Source: Persephonella sp. KM09-Lau-8
Lineage (GTDB): Bacteria > Aquificota > Aquificia > Aquificales > Hydrogenothermaceae
Reading direction: 5' to 3'
NCBI RefSeq assembly: GCF_000703085.1
Contig: NZ_JNLL01000001.1
Coordinates: 620,001 to 684,000 of the forward strand
DNA length: 64,000 nucleotides
Shown here: positions 51,590 to 61,593 of the stretch, piece by piece
How positions within the stretch are numbered: position 1 is the stretch's first letter
Layout: every line of letters begins with the position of its first letter
Made by a program: the position numbers and the translations under genes
Notes under the pieces: generated by a model
The model's database searches: none
What the model was told of the DNA's origin: nothing
Seen by the model: the letters and a program-made list of their open reading frames with translations, nothing else

Positions 51590-53146
51590 TTGAGTGCAGA
51601 AACACCTATTTATCAGCAGATATCAGTCTGGGAAAGAACCCTTATTACCATAATAGTAATGCTTGGGGCTTTTATGGCCATTCTGGATACAACCATTGTT
51701 GACATTATTGTCCCAAAAATCACAGCCCCTTTAAAAACTGACCTTTACGGTGCCCAGTGGGTTATCACAGCATATATGATAGCTTCTGCAACTATGCTGA
51801 TACTGGCAGAATGGCTGGACAAAAATTTTGGTTTGAGAAAAATATATATATTCGGGGTTTTATTGTTTGCTGTTTCTTCTTTTGCCTGCGGTATATCAGA
51901 TAGCCTTGAAACTATGGTGGCTGCACGGATTTTTCAAGGTATGGGGGAAGCCTTTATTATGGCAACTGCACAGGCAATTTTATTTTCTGTGTATCCCCCT
52001 GAAAAGAAAGGTCTGGCAATGGGAATTTTCGGGCTTGGTGTTAGTTTTGCCCCTTCTATAGGTCCTACCCTCGGTGGATATATCACAGAATATCTAAACT
52101 GGAGATGGGTATTTTTTATAAATATTCCTGTCGGGGTTATAACTGTTCTACTGGCACTTTTTTATCTTCCTGAAACAAGTTTAATCCGAGAAAAAACAAG
52201 ACTTAATTTTATTTCCTTTGGCCTATTGTCCCTGTTCACAATATCCACTCTTGTAATACTTTCCAAGGGACAGCAGCTTGGTTGGTTTATGTCAGATTTT
52301 ATTGTTTATATGCTAATAATTGCCGTTTTTTCTCTGCTTTTTTATATCCTGTCTGAGATGCTCTCCAAACAACCTTTAATTGATTTTTCAATATTTAAGA
52401 TAAAGGAATATTTTGTAGGATTTTCTATATTCTTTTTGCTTCTTGGTTTTTCAATGTATCAGGTTTTTTATCTGTTGCCCCTTTATTTTGAATATTTAAA
52501 GGGATTATCCACATTTGATGCAGGATTACACATTCTTGCATTTGCCGTATTTATTGCAATTTTCTCTCCTGTGGCAGGAATACTATCAGACAAAATAGGA
52601 GAGAAAAAGGTTTTATATATGGCAATTGTTATTTATTTGATAGCATCATTATACTTCCTGCCACGGCTTGATTATTTCACACCTAATATAAAGGCAGCAA
52701 TTATGACAATTCCTCTGGGAATAGCACTGGGAATGTTTTTTGCTCCGGTCACAACACTGGCTTTGAGAAACCTTGGAGAAAAAACATCACTGGGAACTGG
52801 CTTACTTCACTATTCCAGATTTATTGGTGGTTCTTTCGGAACAGCTATAGCAACAAATGACCTGTATAAGTATGGATATCAGCATTTTGAGGGGATAAAC
52901 AATCAGCAAAATATATCCTATGTAGAAATGTTTATAGCAAAGCTCACTCATATATTCTCCCAATTTACTTATCCAGAAAAAGCCAAAGAACTTGCAATGG
53001 CACTAATTTATAAAGTCCAGTATCTTTATAGTATGAACTGGTCTTTTCAGGATACATTTTTTGTTGCAGGATTATGGGGGTTGTTCGGGGCTTTACCTGC
53101 CTTAATTCTGGTTTATTTTGATATTTTCAAAAGGAGAAAAGTATGA
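51590..53146 (+). CDS. EmrB/QacA-type (DHA2) MFS multidrug transporter, 14 TM
   Basis: TTG start at 51590 after AAGGG. The 518-aa protein has DTTIVDIIVPKIT (TM1 motif D of DHA2), AQWVITAYMIASATMLIL, the motif-A loop LDKNFGLRKIYIFG, and GPTLGGYITEYLNWRWVFFINIPVGV (motif C and the WRW signature). The 14 helices are as expected for the DHA2 family. It would pump drugs by proton antiport through the HlyD and TolC partners of the same operon. Overlaps the next gene by 4 nt. Confidence 0.93.
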   Translation: MSAETPIYQQISVWERTLITIIVMLGAFMAILDTTIVDIIVPKITAPLKTDLYGAQWVITAYMIASATMLILAEWLDKNFGLRKIYIFGVLLFAVSSFACGISDSLETMVAARIFQGMGEAFIMATAQAILFSVYPPEKKGLAMGIFGLGVSFAPSIGPTLGGYITEYLNWRWVFFINIPVGVITVLLALFYLPETSLIREKTRLNFISFGLLSLFTISTLVILSKGQQLGWFMSDFIVYMLIIAVFSLLFYILSEMLSKQPLIDFSIFKIKEYFVGFSIFFLLLGFSMYQVFYLLPLYFEYLKGLSTFDAGLHILAFAVFIAIFSPVAGILSDKIGEKKVLYMAIVIYLIASLYFLPRLDYFTPNIKAAIMTIPLGIALGMFFAPVTTLALRNLGEKTSLGTGLLHYSRFIGGSFGTAIATNDLYKYGYQHFEGINNQQNISYVEMFIAKLTHIFSQFTYPEKAKELAMALIYKVQYLYSMNWSFQDTFFVAGLWGLFGALPALILVYFDIFKRRKV

Positions 53147-54300
53147 ATACCATAAAAAAATACTGGCTTGGCTTCATAGTCCTGTTTCTTGTCGTGGTAG
53201 CAGCTTATTTTATTTATCTAAAATTAAATCCTAAAAAACTGCCCTCTAATCTTGTTATGGGCACAGGAAGAATAGATGGAGACCTAATCAATATAAACAC
53301 AAAATACCCTGGAAGGATAGAACTTCTTACTGTAGATGAAGGGGACAACATAACAAAAGGTCAGTTAATTGCTAAAATACAAAGCAGAGAGTATCAGGCA
53401 CAGCTTGAGGCTATGCAGGCAGAAATTAAAGCAAAGCAAAAGGAAATAGAAGCCCAGAAAGTTCAGCTTCAAATCACAAAAGAAACCTTACCTGAAAATG
53501 TTCAGAAAGCCTACGCAAACCTTAAATCCAGCAAGTTTATGCTTGAGGAATTAAACCAGCAGATAAACTCTATGAAAAAAATTGTCCAGCAGGACGAAAG
53601 AGATCATAAAAGATTTAAATCTTTAGCAGAAAAATCGCTCTTTCCACAGGAAAAGTTTGAAAAAATAAAACTCAAGCTGGAAACAGATAAAGATAAACTA
53701 AAAGCTTTGTTAAAAAAGAAAAATCAGTTAATTCAGCAGATAAATGCTGCAGAAAGTTCACTGAAACAAGCAAAATCAACTTTAAAAAAGGTTCAGGCTC
53801 TTGAAAAATCAATAGCAGCCTTGCAAGAAAGCATTAAGGCTTTAAATGCAAAAAAGCAACGGATACAGGCTGTTATTGATGAGCTAAGTATATACTCTCC
53901 GATTGATGGTTATGTGGTTGATAAGGTGGCAAATGTTGGTGAGGTGCTTGGAGCAGGAATGACTGTGGTAACGGCTATAAATCCAGACGATTTATACCTG
54001 AAAATGTTTGTTGATACCATTTACACAGGAAAAATAAAAGTAGGGGATAAAGCAGAAATATTCCTTGATGCCTATCCGAATAAACCAATTCCTGCTGTTG
54101 TTGTAAAAATTGCAAAGAAAGCAGAATTTACTCCAAAAGAAGTTGCTGTAAGAGAAGATAGAATCCAAAGAGTTTACGCAGTTCATTTAAAACCTGTTAA
54201 ACCGAGTCCTCTACTGAAACTTGGTCTTCCAGCAATTGGAGTTATTTCCCTTGATGGAAAAGGGTTGCCAAAAAGTTTGAAAGAACTTCCGGAGCTTTGA
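53143..54300 (+). CDS. HlyD-family membrane fusion protein (YbhG-like)
   Basis: A 385-aa adaptor with an N-terminal membrane helix (YWLGFIVLFLVVVAAYFIYL), the first lipoyl half NTKYPGRIELLTVDEGDNITKGQLIAKI, a long coiled coil (about 85-250) and a second lipoyl half LSIYSPIDGYVVDKVANVGEVL, then a beta barrel. It is intact, unlike the first adaptor. It may serve the MFS pump or the downstream tandem ABC ATPase (a YbhG-YbhF pairing). No ABC-2 permease is encoded nearby. Confidence 0.9.
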   Translation: MNTIKKYWLGFIVLFLVVVAAYFIYLKLNPKKLPSNLVMGTGRIDGDLININTKYPGRIELLTVDEGDNITKGQLIAKIQSREYQAQLEAMQAEIKAKQKEIEAQKVQLQITKETLPENVQKAYANLKSSKFMLEELNQQINSMKKIVQQDERDHKRFKSLAEKSLFPQEKFEKIKLKLETDKDKLKALLKKKNQLIQQINAAESSLKQAKSTLKKVQALEKSIAALQESIKALNAKKQRIQAVIDELSIYSPIDGYVVDKVANVGEVLGAGMTVVTAINPDDLYLKMFVDTIYTGKIKVGDKAEIFLDAYPNKPIPAVVVKIAKKAEFTPKEVAVREDRIQRVYAVHLKPVKPSPLLKLGLPAIGVISLDGKGLPKSLKELPEL

Positions 54301-54310
54301 GGAAGTTTAA

Positions 54311-55399
54311 ATGATATATGAAAAAGTTATTTTGTATATTTTTTTAATAGTTCTAACGGTATTAAGTTTCTTCCTACTGAAAGCTTTAACCTCCCGTGTA
54401 TTGAACAAACTAAAAAATAAATTTTCAATTAAAGACAAAGATATTCTTGCTATAGAAGATACATTTCTAAAACTAATGGCTATTCTGGTATTCATAATCC
54501 TGTTTAATCTAATAGCTCATTTTCCTTATCTGGATAAATATTTTGAAAAATATGTTATATCTCTGCTGAAAACAAGTATCATAGAAACAGAATCAATCAA
54601 GTTAAGTATTTATTCAATAATCAGGGGAATAATAATCTTTTACGTTCTTCTTTTAATAACAAAATTTTTCCGCAAAATTCTTGAAATCTATTTTTATTAC
54701 AAAGCCAAAGGTGAAGAAGTTGCCACAACAATTGATATTCTGGTTTATCACTTTGCACTGGTTATTATTGTTCTGATTACCCTGTCTGCAATGGGAATAA
54801 CATGGAAACTGCTTATTCCAATTGCCGGAGCACTGGGAATAGGTATTGGTTTCGGTATTCAGGATATTGTAAATAACTTTATTAGCGGTTTTATTCTACT
54901 TCTTGGAAAAACAATAAAAAGAGGCGACTGGATTTCTATTGAAGACCAGTTTGGTAAAATCATAGATATTGGAGTTAGAACTTCCGTTCTTAGAACTCTT
55001 GATAACATTGATATTATTATCCCGAACTCACATCTGGTTTCCAACAAACTGATTAATTGGTCTCACACCGACCCGGTGGTTCGTATCCATATTCCTGTAG
55101 GTGTATTCTATAACTCAGATGTTGAAAAGGTAAAAATGACACTCCTTGAAGTTGCAGAAAAAACACCTTTTGTTCTGAAAAACCGTCCCCGTGAAGCAAG
55201 ATTTGTGGAGTTTGGGGATAGCTCTCTTAATTTTGAACTCCTTGTCTGGATAAATGTAAAAAGAACTCCCATCCCCCTTGCAAAGAGTGAACTTAACTAC
55301 CGCATCTGGTATGCCTTTAAGGAAAAAGGCATAGAAATCCCATACCCACAAAGAGATGTCTGGTTCAAAAATAAACTGATAATCCAGAAAGAAGAATAA
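54311..55399 (+). CDS. MscS-family mechanosensitive channel
   Basis: A 362-aa protein with four predicted membrane helices (including VILYIFLIVLTVLSFFLL at the start). The pore-lining TM3 and beta domain of MscS are clear: LLIPIAGALGIGIGFGIQDIVNNFISGFILL, then IKRGDWISIEDQFGKIIDIGVRTSVLRTLDNIDIIIPNS and HLVSNKLINWSH. It would release solutes under membrane tension. Its position between two efflux genes is unusual. Confidence 0.93.
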   Translation: MIYEKVILYIFLIVLTVLSFFLLKALTSRVLNKLKNKFSIKDKDILAIEDTFLKLMAILVFIILFNLIAHFPYLDKYFEKYVISLLKTSIIETESIKLSIYSIIRGIIIFYVLLLITKFFRKILEIYFYYKAKGEEVATTIDILVYHFALVIIVLITLSAMGITWKLLIPIAGALGIGIGFGIQDIVNNFISGFILLLGKTIKRGDWISIEDQFGKIIDIGVRTSVLRTLDNIDIIIPNSHLVSNKLINWSHTDPVVRIHIPVGVFYNSDVEKVKMTLLEVAEKTPFVLKNRPREARFVEFGDSSLNFELLVWINVKRTPIPLAKSELNYRIWYAFKEKGIEIPYPQRDVWFKNKLIIQKEE

Positions 55400-55401
55400 T
55401 A

Positions 55402-57021
55402 ATGACAACACTACAAGTAAAAAATCTGACAGTTAGGTATAAGAAAAAACTTGGGATAAAAGAGGCTTCTTTAGAGGCTAATGAAGGGGAAATTATTGGC
55501 TTTATCGGACCTGATGGGGCAGGGAAGAGTTCATTAATGCATGCCGTTGCAGGTGTGATTAAGTTTGAAGGGGAAATAGTTTATAAAGGATATGCCTATC
55601 ATTCACCGAAAGAAGCAGAAAAAGTAAAACCATATATAGGCTTTATGCCACAGGGAATTGGGCTGGTTCTTTATCCACTTTTAACTGTAAAAGAGCACTT
55701 AGATTTTTTTACGGCAATAAGAAATCTTAAAAAGGATGATGCATACTGGCAATATCGGGAAAGACTGCTAAAAATGGCAGGTTTATATCAGTTTCAGGAC
55801 AGACAGGCTGGACATCTTAGCGGGGGGATGCAGCAAAAATTATCTCTAATCTGCACCCTTATTCATAAACCAAAACTTCTAATTCTTGATGAGCCTACAA
55901 CAGGCGTTGACCCACTCAGTAGAAGAGAACTCTGGGAAATTATTGACGAAATAAGAAAAAAAGAAGGGATTATTGCTCTTATCAGCACAGGATATATGCA
56001 GGAAGCAGAAAAGATGGATAGAGTTCTCCTTTTTGAAGATGGGCAGATTATCGCACAAGGAACAGCTCAGGAACTAATAAATTCTGTTAGAGAATATACA
56101 TATGTTGAAACTGACTGCCACGAAGAATGTTTTTCATTTAATAAAAGAACATACTCTTTAAAGCCTTTAGATGTTCCCCATGCAGAGCCAGACCTTGAAA
56201 GTGTTTTCTTTGTTGATGCTCTAAAAAAATACAAACATATCCCAGAAATAACCATAGAAGAAAGGGAAACTCAGATTGAAATCCCTGAAATAGTTATGGA
56301 AGCTAAAGGCTTAACAAAAAGATTTGGAGATTTTATTGCAGATGACCATATAGATATGGTTTTAAGAAAAGGAGAAATTCTTGGGCTGTTAGGTGCCAAT
56401 GGTGCAGGAAAAACAACATTTATAAAAATGCTACTTGGACTTTATCCAATTGATGAAGGGGAGCTATGGCTACTTGGTAAAAAGATAAAAAGCTATAAAG
56501 ACAGACTTGAGCTAAAAAGCAAAATCGGATACGTCAGTCAGAAATTTGCTCTTTATAAAGATATGACCATCAGAGAAAATCTAATCTATTTTGCCAATAT
56601 GCACAGAATACCTACCTCAAAAGCCATAAAAAGAATAGAAAAACTGGCAGAAGGTCTGGGATTTAAAGATTATCTGAACTACCTACCAACAGAATTGCCC
56701 CTTGGTATAAACCAGAGATTTTCTGTTGCTGCTGCAATATTACACGAGCCTGTGGTTTTATTCTTAGATGAGCCAACAAGTGGTGTTGACGCAGTTGCAA
56801 GGGCACAACTATGGAAATTACTGCATCAGCTTAAACAAAAATGGGGAATATCTATTTTAATTACCACCCACTATATGAGTGAAGCTGAATACTGCGACAG
56901 GGTGGTTGTTTTGAAACAAGGTAAGAAAATCGTTGACGACACTCCTGAAAACCTTCACAAAAAATTCCCAGACGCCAGAACTTTTGAGGATATTTTTGTT
57001 AAATTTTATGAGGAGAATTAA
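55402..57021 (+). CDS. Tandem ABC transporter ATPase (YbhF-like, two NBDs in one chain)
   Basis: A 539-aa protein with two nucleotide-binding domains. NBD1 has GPDGAGKSSLMH, LSGGMQQKLSLIC and LLILDEPTTGVDP. NBD2 (from about 297) has GANGAGKTTFIKM, a divergent signature LPLGINQRFSVAAA and VLFLDEPTSGVDA. This matches YbhF-type ATPases that drive ABC-2 permeases with a HlyD partner. The permease genes (ybhS/ybhR type) expected next are absent; unrelated HEPN/MNT genes follow. Confidence 0.9.
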   Translation: MTTLQVKNLTVRYKKKLGIKEASLEANEGEIIGFIGPDGAGKSSLMHAVAGVIKFEGEIVYKGYAYHSPKEAEKVKPYIGFMPQGIGLVLYPLLTVKEHLDFFTAIRNLKKDDAYWQYRERLLKMAGLYQFQDRQAGHLSGGMQQKLSLICTLIHKPKLLILDEPTTGVDPLSRRELWEIIDEIRKKEGIIALISTGYMQEAEKMDRVLLFEDGQIIAQGTAQELINSVREYTYVETDCHEECFSFNKRTYSLKPLDVPHAEPDLESVFFVDALKKYKHIPEITIEERETQIEIPEIVMEAKGLTKRFGDFIADDHIDMVLRKGEILGLLGANGAGKTTFIKMLLGLYPIDEGELWLLGKKIKSYKDRLELKSKIGYVSQKFALYKDMTIRENLIYFANMHRIPTSKAIKRIEKLAEGLGFKDYLNYLPTELPLGINQRFSVAAAILHEPVVLFLDEPTSGVDAVARAQLWKLLHQLKQKWGISILITTHYMSEAEYCDRVVVLKQGKKIVDDTPENLHKKFPDARTFEDIFVKFYEEN

Positions 57022-57063
57022 AAAGTTTAAAATTATGTTTAAAAATCTTAGGAAATTTGAGTA

Positions 57064-57516
57064 ATGAAGGATATAAAGCTAATTTTACAGGAAATAGAAA
57101 AGCATATTGATACTTTAGATTATGAGACAAAAAAATTAAAAGAGTTAAACTTAACTCCTGAAGATTTAGATGATTATGAAAATATAGTTTTACTTGATGC
57201 TTTTATTTTTAGGTTTATAAAGCTTCAAAGTGCCCTTAGAGAAAAATTATTTCCATTATTTTTTGAAATTTTAACTGGAAAAAGTTATACAGAAGCTACC
57301 TTTATAGACATATTAAACACTCTTGAAAAATATGGTTTTTTAGAAAATGCTGAAGAATGGAACAAAATTAGAAAACTAAGGAATGAATTTGTCCATATAT
57401 ACCCCTGGGAAACTGATATAAAATTAGAAGCAGTTAAAAGCGCAATAGGAAAATTAAATTATATTAAAAAGACTTTTTTCAAAATAAGGAATTATCTTAA
57501 TGCAAAAGGTATATGA
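57064..57516 (+). CDS. HEPN-domain protein (putative toxin of a HEPN/MNT pair)
   Basis: A 150-aa helical protein with RKLRNEFVHIYPWE (about 123-136), which holds the RX4H HEPN RNase motif (R-N-E-F-V-H). It is not closely similar to the HI0074-type HEPN at 16570-16947. The MNT gene overlaps its end by 17 nt, with HEPN first, the reverse order of the first pair. Expected to act as a nuclease toxin kept quiet by nucleotidylation. Confidence 0.82.
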   Translation: MKDIKLILQEIEKHIDTLDYETKKLKELNLTPEDLDDYENIVLLDAFIFRFIKLQSALREKLFPLFFEILTGKSYTEATFIDILNTLEKYGFLENAEEWNKIRKLRNEFVHIYPWETDIKLEAVKSAIGKLNYIKKTFFKIRNYLNAKGI

Positions 57517-57817
57517 AAAAGTCAGACTTTCAAAAGATGTTATTGATGAAATCATAAATTTATCTAAAAAATATTTTGGAAAGGATTGTCAAATCTGGAT
57601 TTTTGGTTCACGGGCAGATTTAACTAAAAAAGGCGGTGATATTGATATATACATAGAAACGCCAGAATACAAAAATATTCTTGATAAGAAATTAGACTTT
57701 TTGGTGGAGCTTGATAAAAAAATCGGCGAACAAAAAGTTGATTTAGTAATAAAGCCATTGAACAGTCAGGATTATATATCTCAAGAAGCAAAATCAACAG
57801 GAATCAGGATTTATTAA
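57500..57817 (+). CDS. MNT-domain nucleotidyltransferase (putative antitoxin)
   Basis: A 105-aa protein with IWIFGSRADLTKKGGDIDIYIE (32-53), giving the GS...GDID catalytic motif of minimal nucleotidyltransferases, and VDLVIKPL with the third acidic residue. It overlaps the HEPN gene by 17 nt. The MntA-HepT mechanism (AMP added to the HEPN toxin) is expected by family. Confidence 0.85.
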   Translation: MQKVYEKVRLSKDVIDEIINLSKKYFGKDCQIWIFGSRADLTKKGGDIDIYIETPEYKNILDKKLDFLVELDKKIGEQKVDLVIKPLNSQDYISQEAKSTGIRIY

Positions 57818-57863
57818 AGGTTTTTAGCATTTCTGAGGATTAGCCTGTATTTTTATTTTTAGG

Positions 57864-59009
57864 ATGAAAAAATATGTAATTATTCTTGGAATAGTCAGCT
57901 TACTAACTGATATATCCAGTGAAATGATTTTTCCTATTTTACCTATATTTTTGGAAAAATTTCTGTATGCAACTAAAACACAGATAGGTTTAATTGAGGG
58001 GTTAGCAGCATTAATAACAAGCTTTCTAAAAGTTTTTTCTGGATACCTGTCAGATAAAATTGGCAAAAGGAAACTTCTGGTGGTTTTTGGATATACTTTA
58101 TCTGCTTTTTCAAAGCCTCTTCTATATTTTGCAACAAACTGGATAGATGTTTTATGGATTAGAGCATTAGAAAGAACAGGAAAAGGCATAAGAACAGCTC
58201 CAAGGGATGCTCTGATTTCTTCATTTTCAGAAGGAAAAAGTGGGCAGGCTTTTGGAATTCATAGAGGTATGGATACAGCAGGAGCAGTTTTAGGTTCGCT
58301 TTTTACATTTTTGTTCCTTATCTATTTTGGTGAAACAGAAGAAAATTTCAGAAAGATATTCTTATATGCCTTCTTTCCGGCGATAACTGCAGTTGTTATT
58401 CTCATGTTTTTTGTAAAAGAACCTAAGATAAATAAAACCAGCCATGAGATTAAAATCAGCTTTAAAAATCTGCCATCTAATTTTAAAAAATTTGTGATAA
58501 TCCAGTCGGTTTTTACACTTTTTACTATGAATTATGTCTTTATTATCTTGAAAGCCAACGATGTTGGTATTTCTATTGGCTTTATTCCACTTGCATATCT
58601 GTTTTTTAATATTGTTTATGCACTGTTTAGTTTCCCTGTGGGTCTTCTATCAGACAAAGTAGGTAAAACAAATGCGATGATATTCACTTATATTTTATTT
58701 TCAATTACCTCTTTCCTTTTTTTGATAAAAAACTCCTTCTTTGGCTGGCTTGGATTTGCTTTTTATGGAATATTTATGTCAGGTTATGAAGTGGTTCCAA
58801 GGGCTTTTATCTCAGATTTAATAAAAAATGAAGACATAAAAGGCAGTGCTTATGGAATTTATCACACTTTAATTGGGATAACATCATTTTTATCTATGAT
58901 AATCGCAGGTATTTTGTGGGATGTGTTTGGTAGCTATATGCCTTTTATGGTTTCAGGAGTTTTTTCTTTGGTTGTTTCATTAATTTTCTGGAAAACTTTA
59001 AAACAATAA
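57864..59009 (+). CDS. MFS transporter, 12 TM
   Basis: A 381-aa MFS protein with the motif-A loop SGYLSDKIGKRKLLVVFGY, GKGIRTAPRDALISSFSEG and RGMDTAGAVLGSL in the first half, and SFPVGLLSDKVGKTNAMIF in the second. The AERTGKGIRTAPRDALI-like motif is typical of a widespread uncharacterised MFS group; no substrate can be named. It has no close partner genes. Confidence 0.9.
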   Translation: MKKYVIILGIVSLLTDISSEMIFPILPIFLEKFLYATKTQIGLIEGLAALITSFLKVFSGYLSDKIGKRKLLVVFGYTLSAFSKPLLYFATNWIDVLWIRALERTGKGIRTAPRDALISSFSEGKSGQAFGIHRGMDTAGAVLGSLFTFLFLIYFGETEENFRKIFLYAFFPAITAVVILMFFVKEPKINKTSHEIKISFKNLPSNFKKFVIIQSVFTLFTMNYVFIILKANDVGISIGFIPLAYLFFNIVYALFSFPVGLLSDKVGKTNAMIFTYILFSITSFLFLIKNSFFGWLGFAFYGIFMSGYEVVPRAFISDLIKNEDIKGSAYGIYHTLIGITSFLSMIIAGILWDVFGSYMPFMVSGVFSLVVSLIFWKTLKQ

Positions 59010-59073
59010 TAGACAGGCGATTTTTTTATCATAGTATTATTTAAAAATTATTATGTAAAAAATAAGGAGTGGT

Positions 59074-61593
59074 ATGAAAGAGTATAAATTCCATACATTA
59101 TCCATAGAAGAAACTTTTAAGCTTTTAAATAGTTCACCAAAAGGTTTAAACTCACAGGAAGCTGAAAAAAGATTAAAAAAATTCGGTTTAAACGAATTAG
59201 AAGAGAAAAAAGAAAGTAAATTTTTAATCTTTATCAGACAGTTTAACAATCCTCTGGTTTATATACTTATTGTAGCTTCAATCATAACCTTTTTTATGGG
59301 GGATTATTTAGATTCTGGGATAATAGCTGGAATTATCCTTATAAATGGTTTTTTAGGTTTTCTACAGGAACTGAAAGCTCAGGCTTCTTTGGAAGCATTA
59401 AAAAAATTAACCCAAACAAAAACAACAGTCTTAAGAGATGGGAAAGAGATAGAAATTCCTGTATCTCAGGTAGTTCCTGGGGATATTGTTATCCTTGGAG
59501 AAGGGGATGTTGTTCCTGCTGATATAAGACTAATTGAGACAGCAGGTCTTCTTGTAGATGAGGCTATTTTGACAGGAGAGTCAATACCTGTTGAAAAAGA
59601 TGCTTCTGTAGTTCTTCCAGAGGATACCCCTGTTTATAAAAGAGTAAATATCCTTTTTAAAGGAACGTTAATTGTTAGAGGAAAGGGAAAAGGAATAGTT
59701 TATGCAACAGGCAAAAACACAGAAATTGGAAAAATAGCAGAAAAAGTCAAAGAAAAATCCCCTGAAACACCATTACAGAGGTCTTTAAAAGTATTTTCTA
59801 AAAAATGGATATTCCTTTTAATAGGAGTTCTATCTGTAATATTTGTTATAGGGATTTTACAGGGAAGGGACTTTTATACACTGTTTTTGCTTCTTGTTTC
59901 TGAACTGGTATCTTCTGTTCCTGAAGGATTACCTCTGGTTGTTACATTTATACTGGTAATAGGGGCATTAAGACTTGCGAAGAAAAAAACATTGGTGAAA
60001 TATTTACCCTCTGTGGAAACCCTTGGAAGTGCCACATTTATAGTTTCTGATAAGACAGGAACAATCACCGAAGGAAAACTACAAGTAAAAGATTATTTTA
60101 CTTTAGACAAAGAAAAACTGCTTCTTACAGCTGCATTATGTAATGATGCCTTTGATACAAAGGGAGACCCTCTGGAAGTTGCATTATTAAAATGGCTGGA
60201 AAATCAAGGTTTTAACTGGAGAAAAGCAAGGGAAAAATATAAAAGAATCTGGGAACATCCCTTTGATACAAAATTAAGATTAATGGCTACTATAAATGAG
60301 ATTGATGGAAAAAAGTTTTTATTTATAAAAGGGGCTTTTGAAAGTTTGATAAATTTTGCTATAAACGATGTTTCAAAGCTTCAAAAAGTCCACGATGAAA
60401 TGGCAGAAAACGGCCTTAGAGTTATAGCTGTAGGATATTCTGAAATAGATAAAATTCCAGATAATATAACAAAAATAAAAATAAAACTTATAGGACTGAT
60501 TGGATTTTTAGACCCTCCAAAAGAAAATGTAAAGGAAGCTGTAAAAATTGCCAGAAAAGCCGGAATTAGAGTAATAATGGTAACAGGGGATAATATTAAA
60601 ACAGCCACAGCCATTGCCAAGATGGTTGATATATATCAGAAAGGAGATTTCTCTCTTTTAGGAGAAGACCTGAAAAAGTATTCAGATAAGGAGCTTTATA
60701 ATGTATTAAAAAGAACATCTGTTGTGGCAAGGGCAACTCCCGAAGACAAATACAGAATAGTAAAAGTACTCCAGTCCAACAAGGAGATTGTAGCTGTTAC
60801 AGGAGATGGTGTAAATGATGTTCCTGCCTTAAAAGTAGCAGACTTAGGAATTGCTATGGGGTCTGGCTCAGAAGCAGCAAAAGAAGTGGCAAAGATGATT
60901 ATAACAGATAATAATCTCTCTGTTATTGTGGATGCTATTCGGTATGGAAGAAATATTGCTTTAAACCTACGAAAAACCATCTACTACTTAATGTCCTGCA
61001 GCTTAGGAGAAATTGGATTAATTAGCTCTGCTTTTTTGCTGAACTTTCCACTTCCTTTACATCCTATACAGATTTTATGGATAAATGTTGTAACAGAAGG
61101 AGTTCAGGATAAAACCTTTGCTTTTAATAAAGAAGATAAAGACGTAATGAACGAAAAACCAAAGCCGCCAGAAAAAACATTTTTTGATAAAAAACAGATT
61201 TTAGACATTATTTTTGCAGGACTGCTGATGGCTATCCTTACCCTTTCTGTATTTCTTTACTTCCTGAATACAACACAGCTGCAGCATGCTATTGCCATGG
61301 CCTTTACATCTTTGATAGTTATTCAATGGTTTAATGGATTTCAATCAATAATTACCCAGCCTTTCTTTAAAAATATCTTTGTAAGTCTAACTGTTAACCC
61401 GTATATGTATGTAGGGGTTGGTATAGGCGTTGTTCTACAACTACTGGCAACATATATATTTCCTGACTGGCTACATACAGTTCCTTTAACCTTCTCAGAC
61501 TGGATGGTTATATTAGGGGTTGCTTTAGCATTCTTTATAATTATTGAGATAAAAAAATGGATTGAATTTTTTATGAATAAAGGAAATATTTAA
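59074..61593 (+). CDS. P-type cation ATPase (P2A, Ca2+-type)
   Basis: An 839-aa P-type ATPase: N-terminal GLNSQEAEKRLKKFGLNELEE, actuator LTGES, M4 SSVPEGLPLVVTFILVIGAL (PEGL, as in calcium pumps), phosphorylation loop VSDKTGTITEGKL, KGAFE, MVTGDNIKTATAIAK and VTGDGVNDVPALKVADLGIAMG. The P2A pattern suggests Ca2+ export, though Mn2+ or Na+ cannot be excluded. SD AAGGAG. It overlaps the exchanger gene by 1 nt (TAATG). Confidence 0.92.
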   Translation: MKEYKFHTLSIEETFKLLNSSPKGLNSQEAEKRLKKFGLNELEEKKESKFLIFIRQFNNPLVYILIVASIITFFMGDYLDSGIIAGIILINGFLGFLQELKAQASLEALKKLTQTKTTVLRDGKEIEIPVSQVVPGDIVILGEGDVVPADIRLIETAGLLVDEAILTGESIPVEKDASVVLPEDTPVYKRVNILFKGTLIVRGKGKGIVYATGKNTEIGKIAEKVKEKSPETPLQRSLKVFSKKWIFLLIGVLSVIFVIGILQGRDFYTLFLLLVSELVSSVPEGLPLVVTFILVIGALRLAKKKTLVKYLPSVETLGSATFIVSDKTGTITEGKLQVKDYFTLDKEKLLLTAALCNDAFDTKGDPLEVALLKWLENQGFNWRKAREKYKRIWEHPFDTKLRLMATINEIDGKKFLFIKGAFESLINFAINDVSKLQKVHDEMAENGLRVIAVGYSEIDKIPDNITKIKIKLIGLIGFLDPPKENVKEAVKIARKAGIRVIMVTGDNIKTATAIAKMVDIYQKGDFSLLGEDLKKYSDKELYNVLKRTSVVARATPEDKYRIVKVLQSNKEIVAVTGDGVNDVPALKVADLGIAMGSGSEAAKEVAKMIITDNNLSVIVDAIRYGRNIALNLRKTIYYLMSCSLGEIGLISSAFLLNFPLPLHPIQILWINVVTEGVQDKTFAFNKEDKDVMNEKPKPPEKTFFDKKQILDIIFAGLLMAILTLSVFLYFLNTTQLQHAIAMAFTSLIVIQWFNGFQSIITQPFFKNIFVSLTVNPYMYVGVGIGVVLQLLATYIFPDWLHTVPLTFSDWMVILGVALAFFIIIEIKKWIEFFMNKGNI

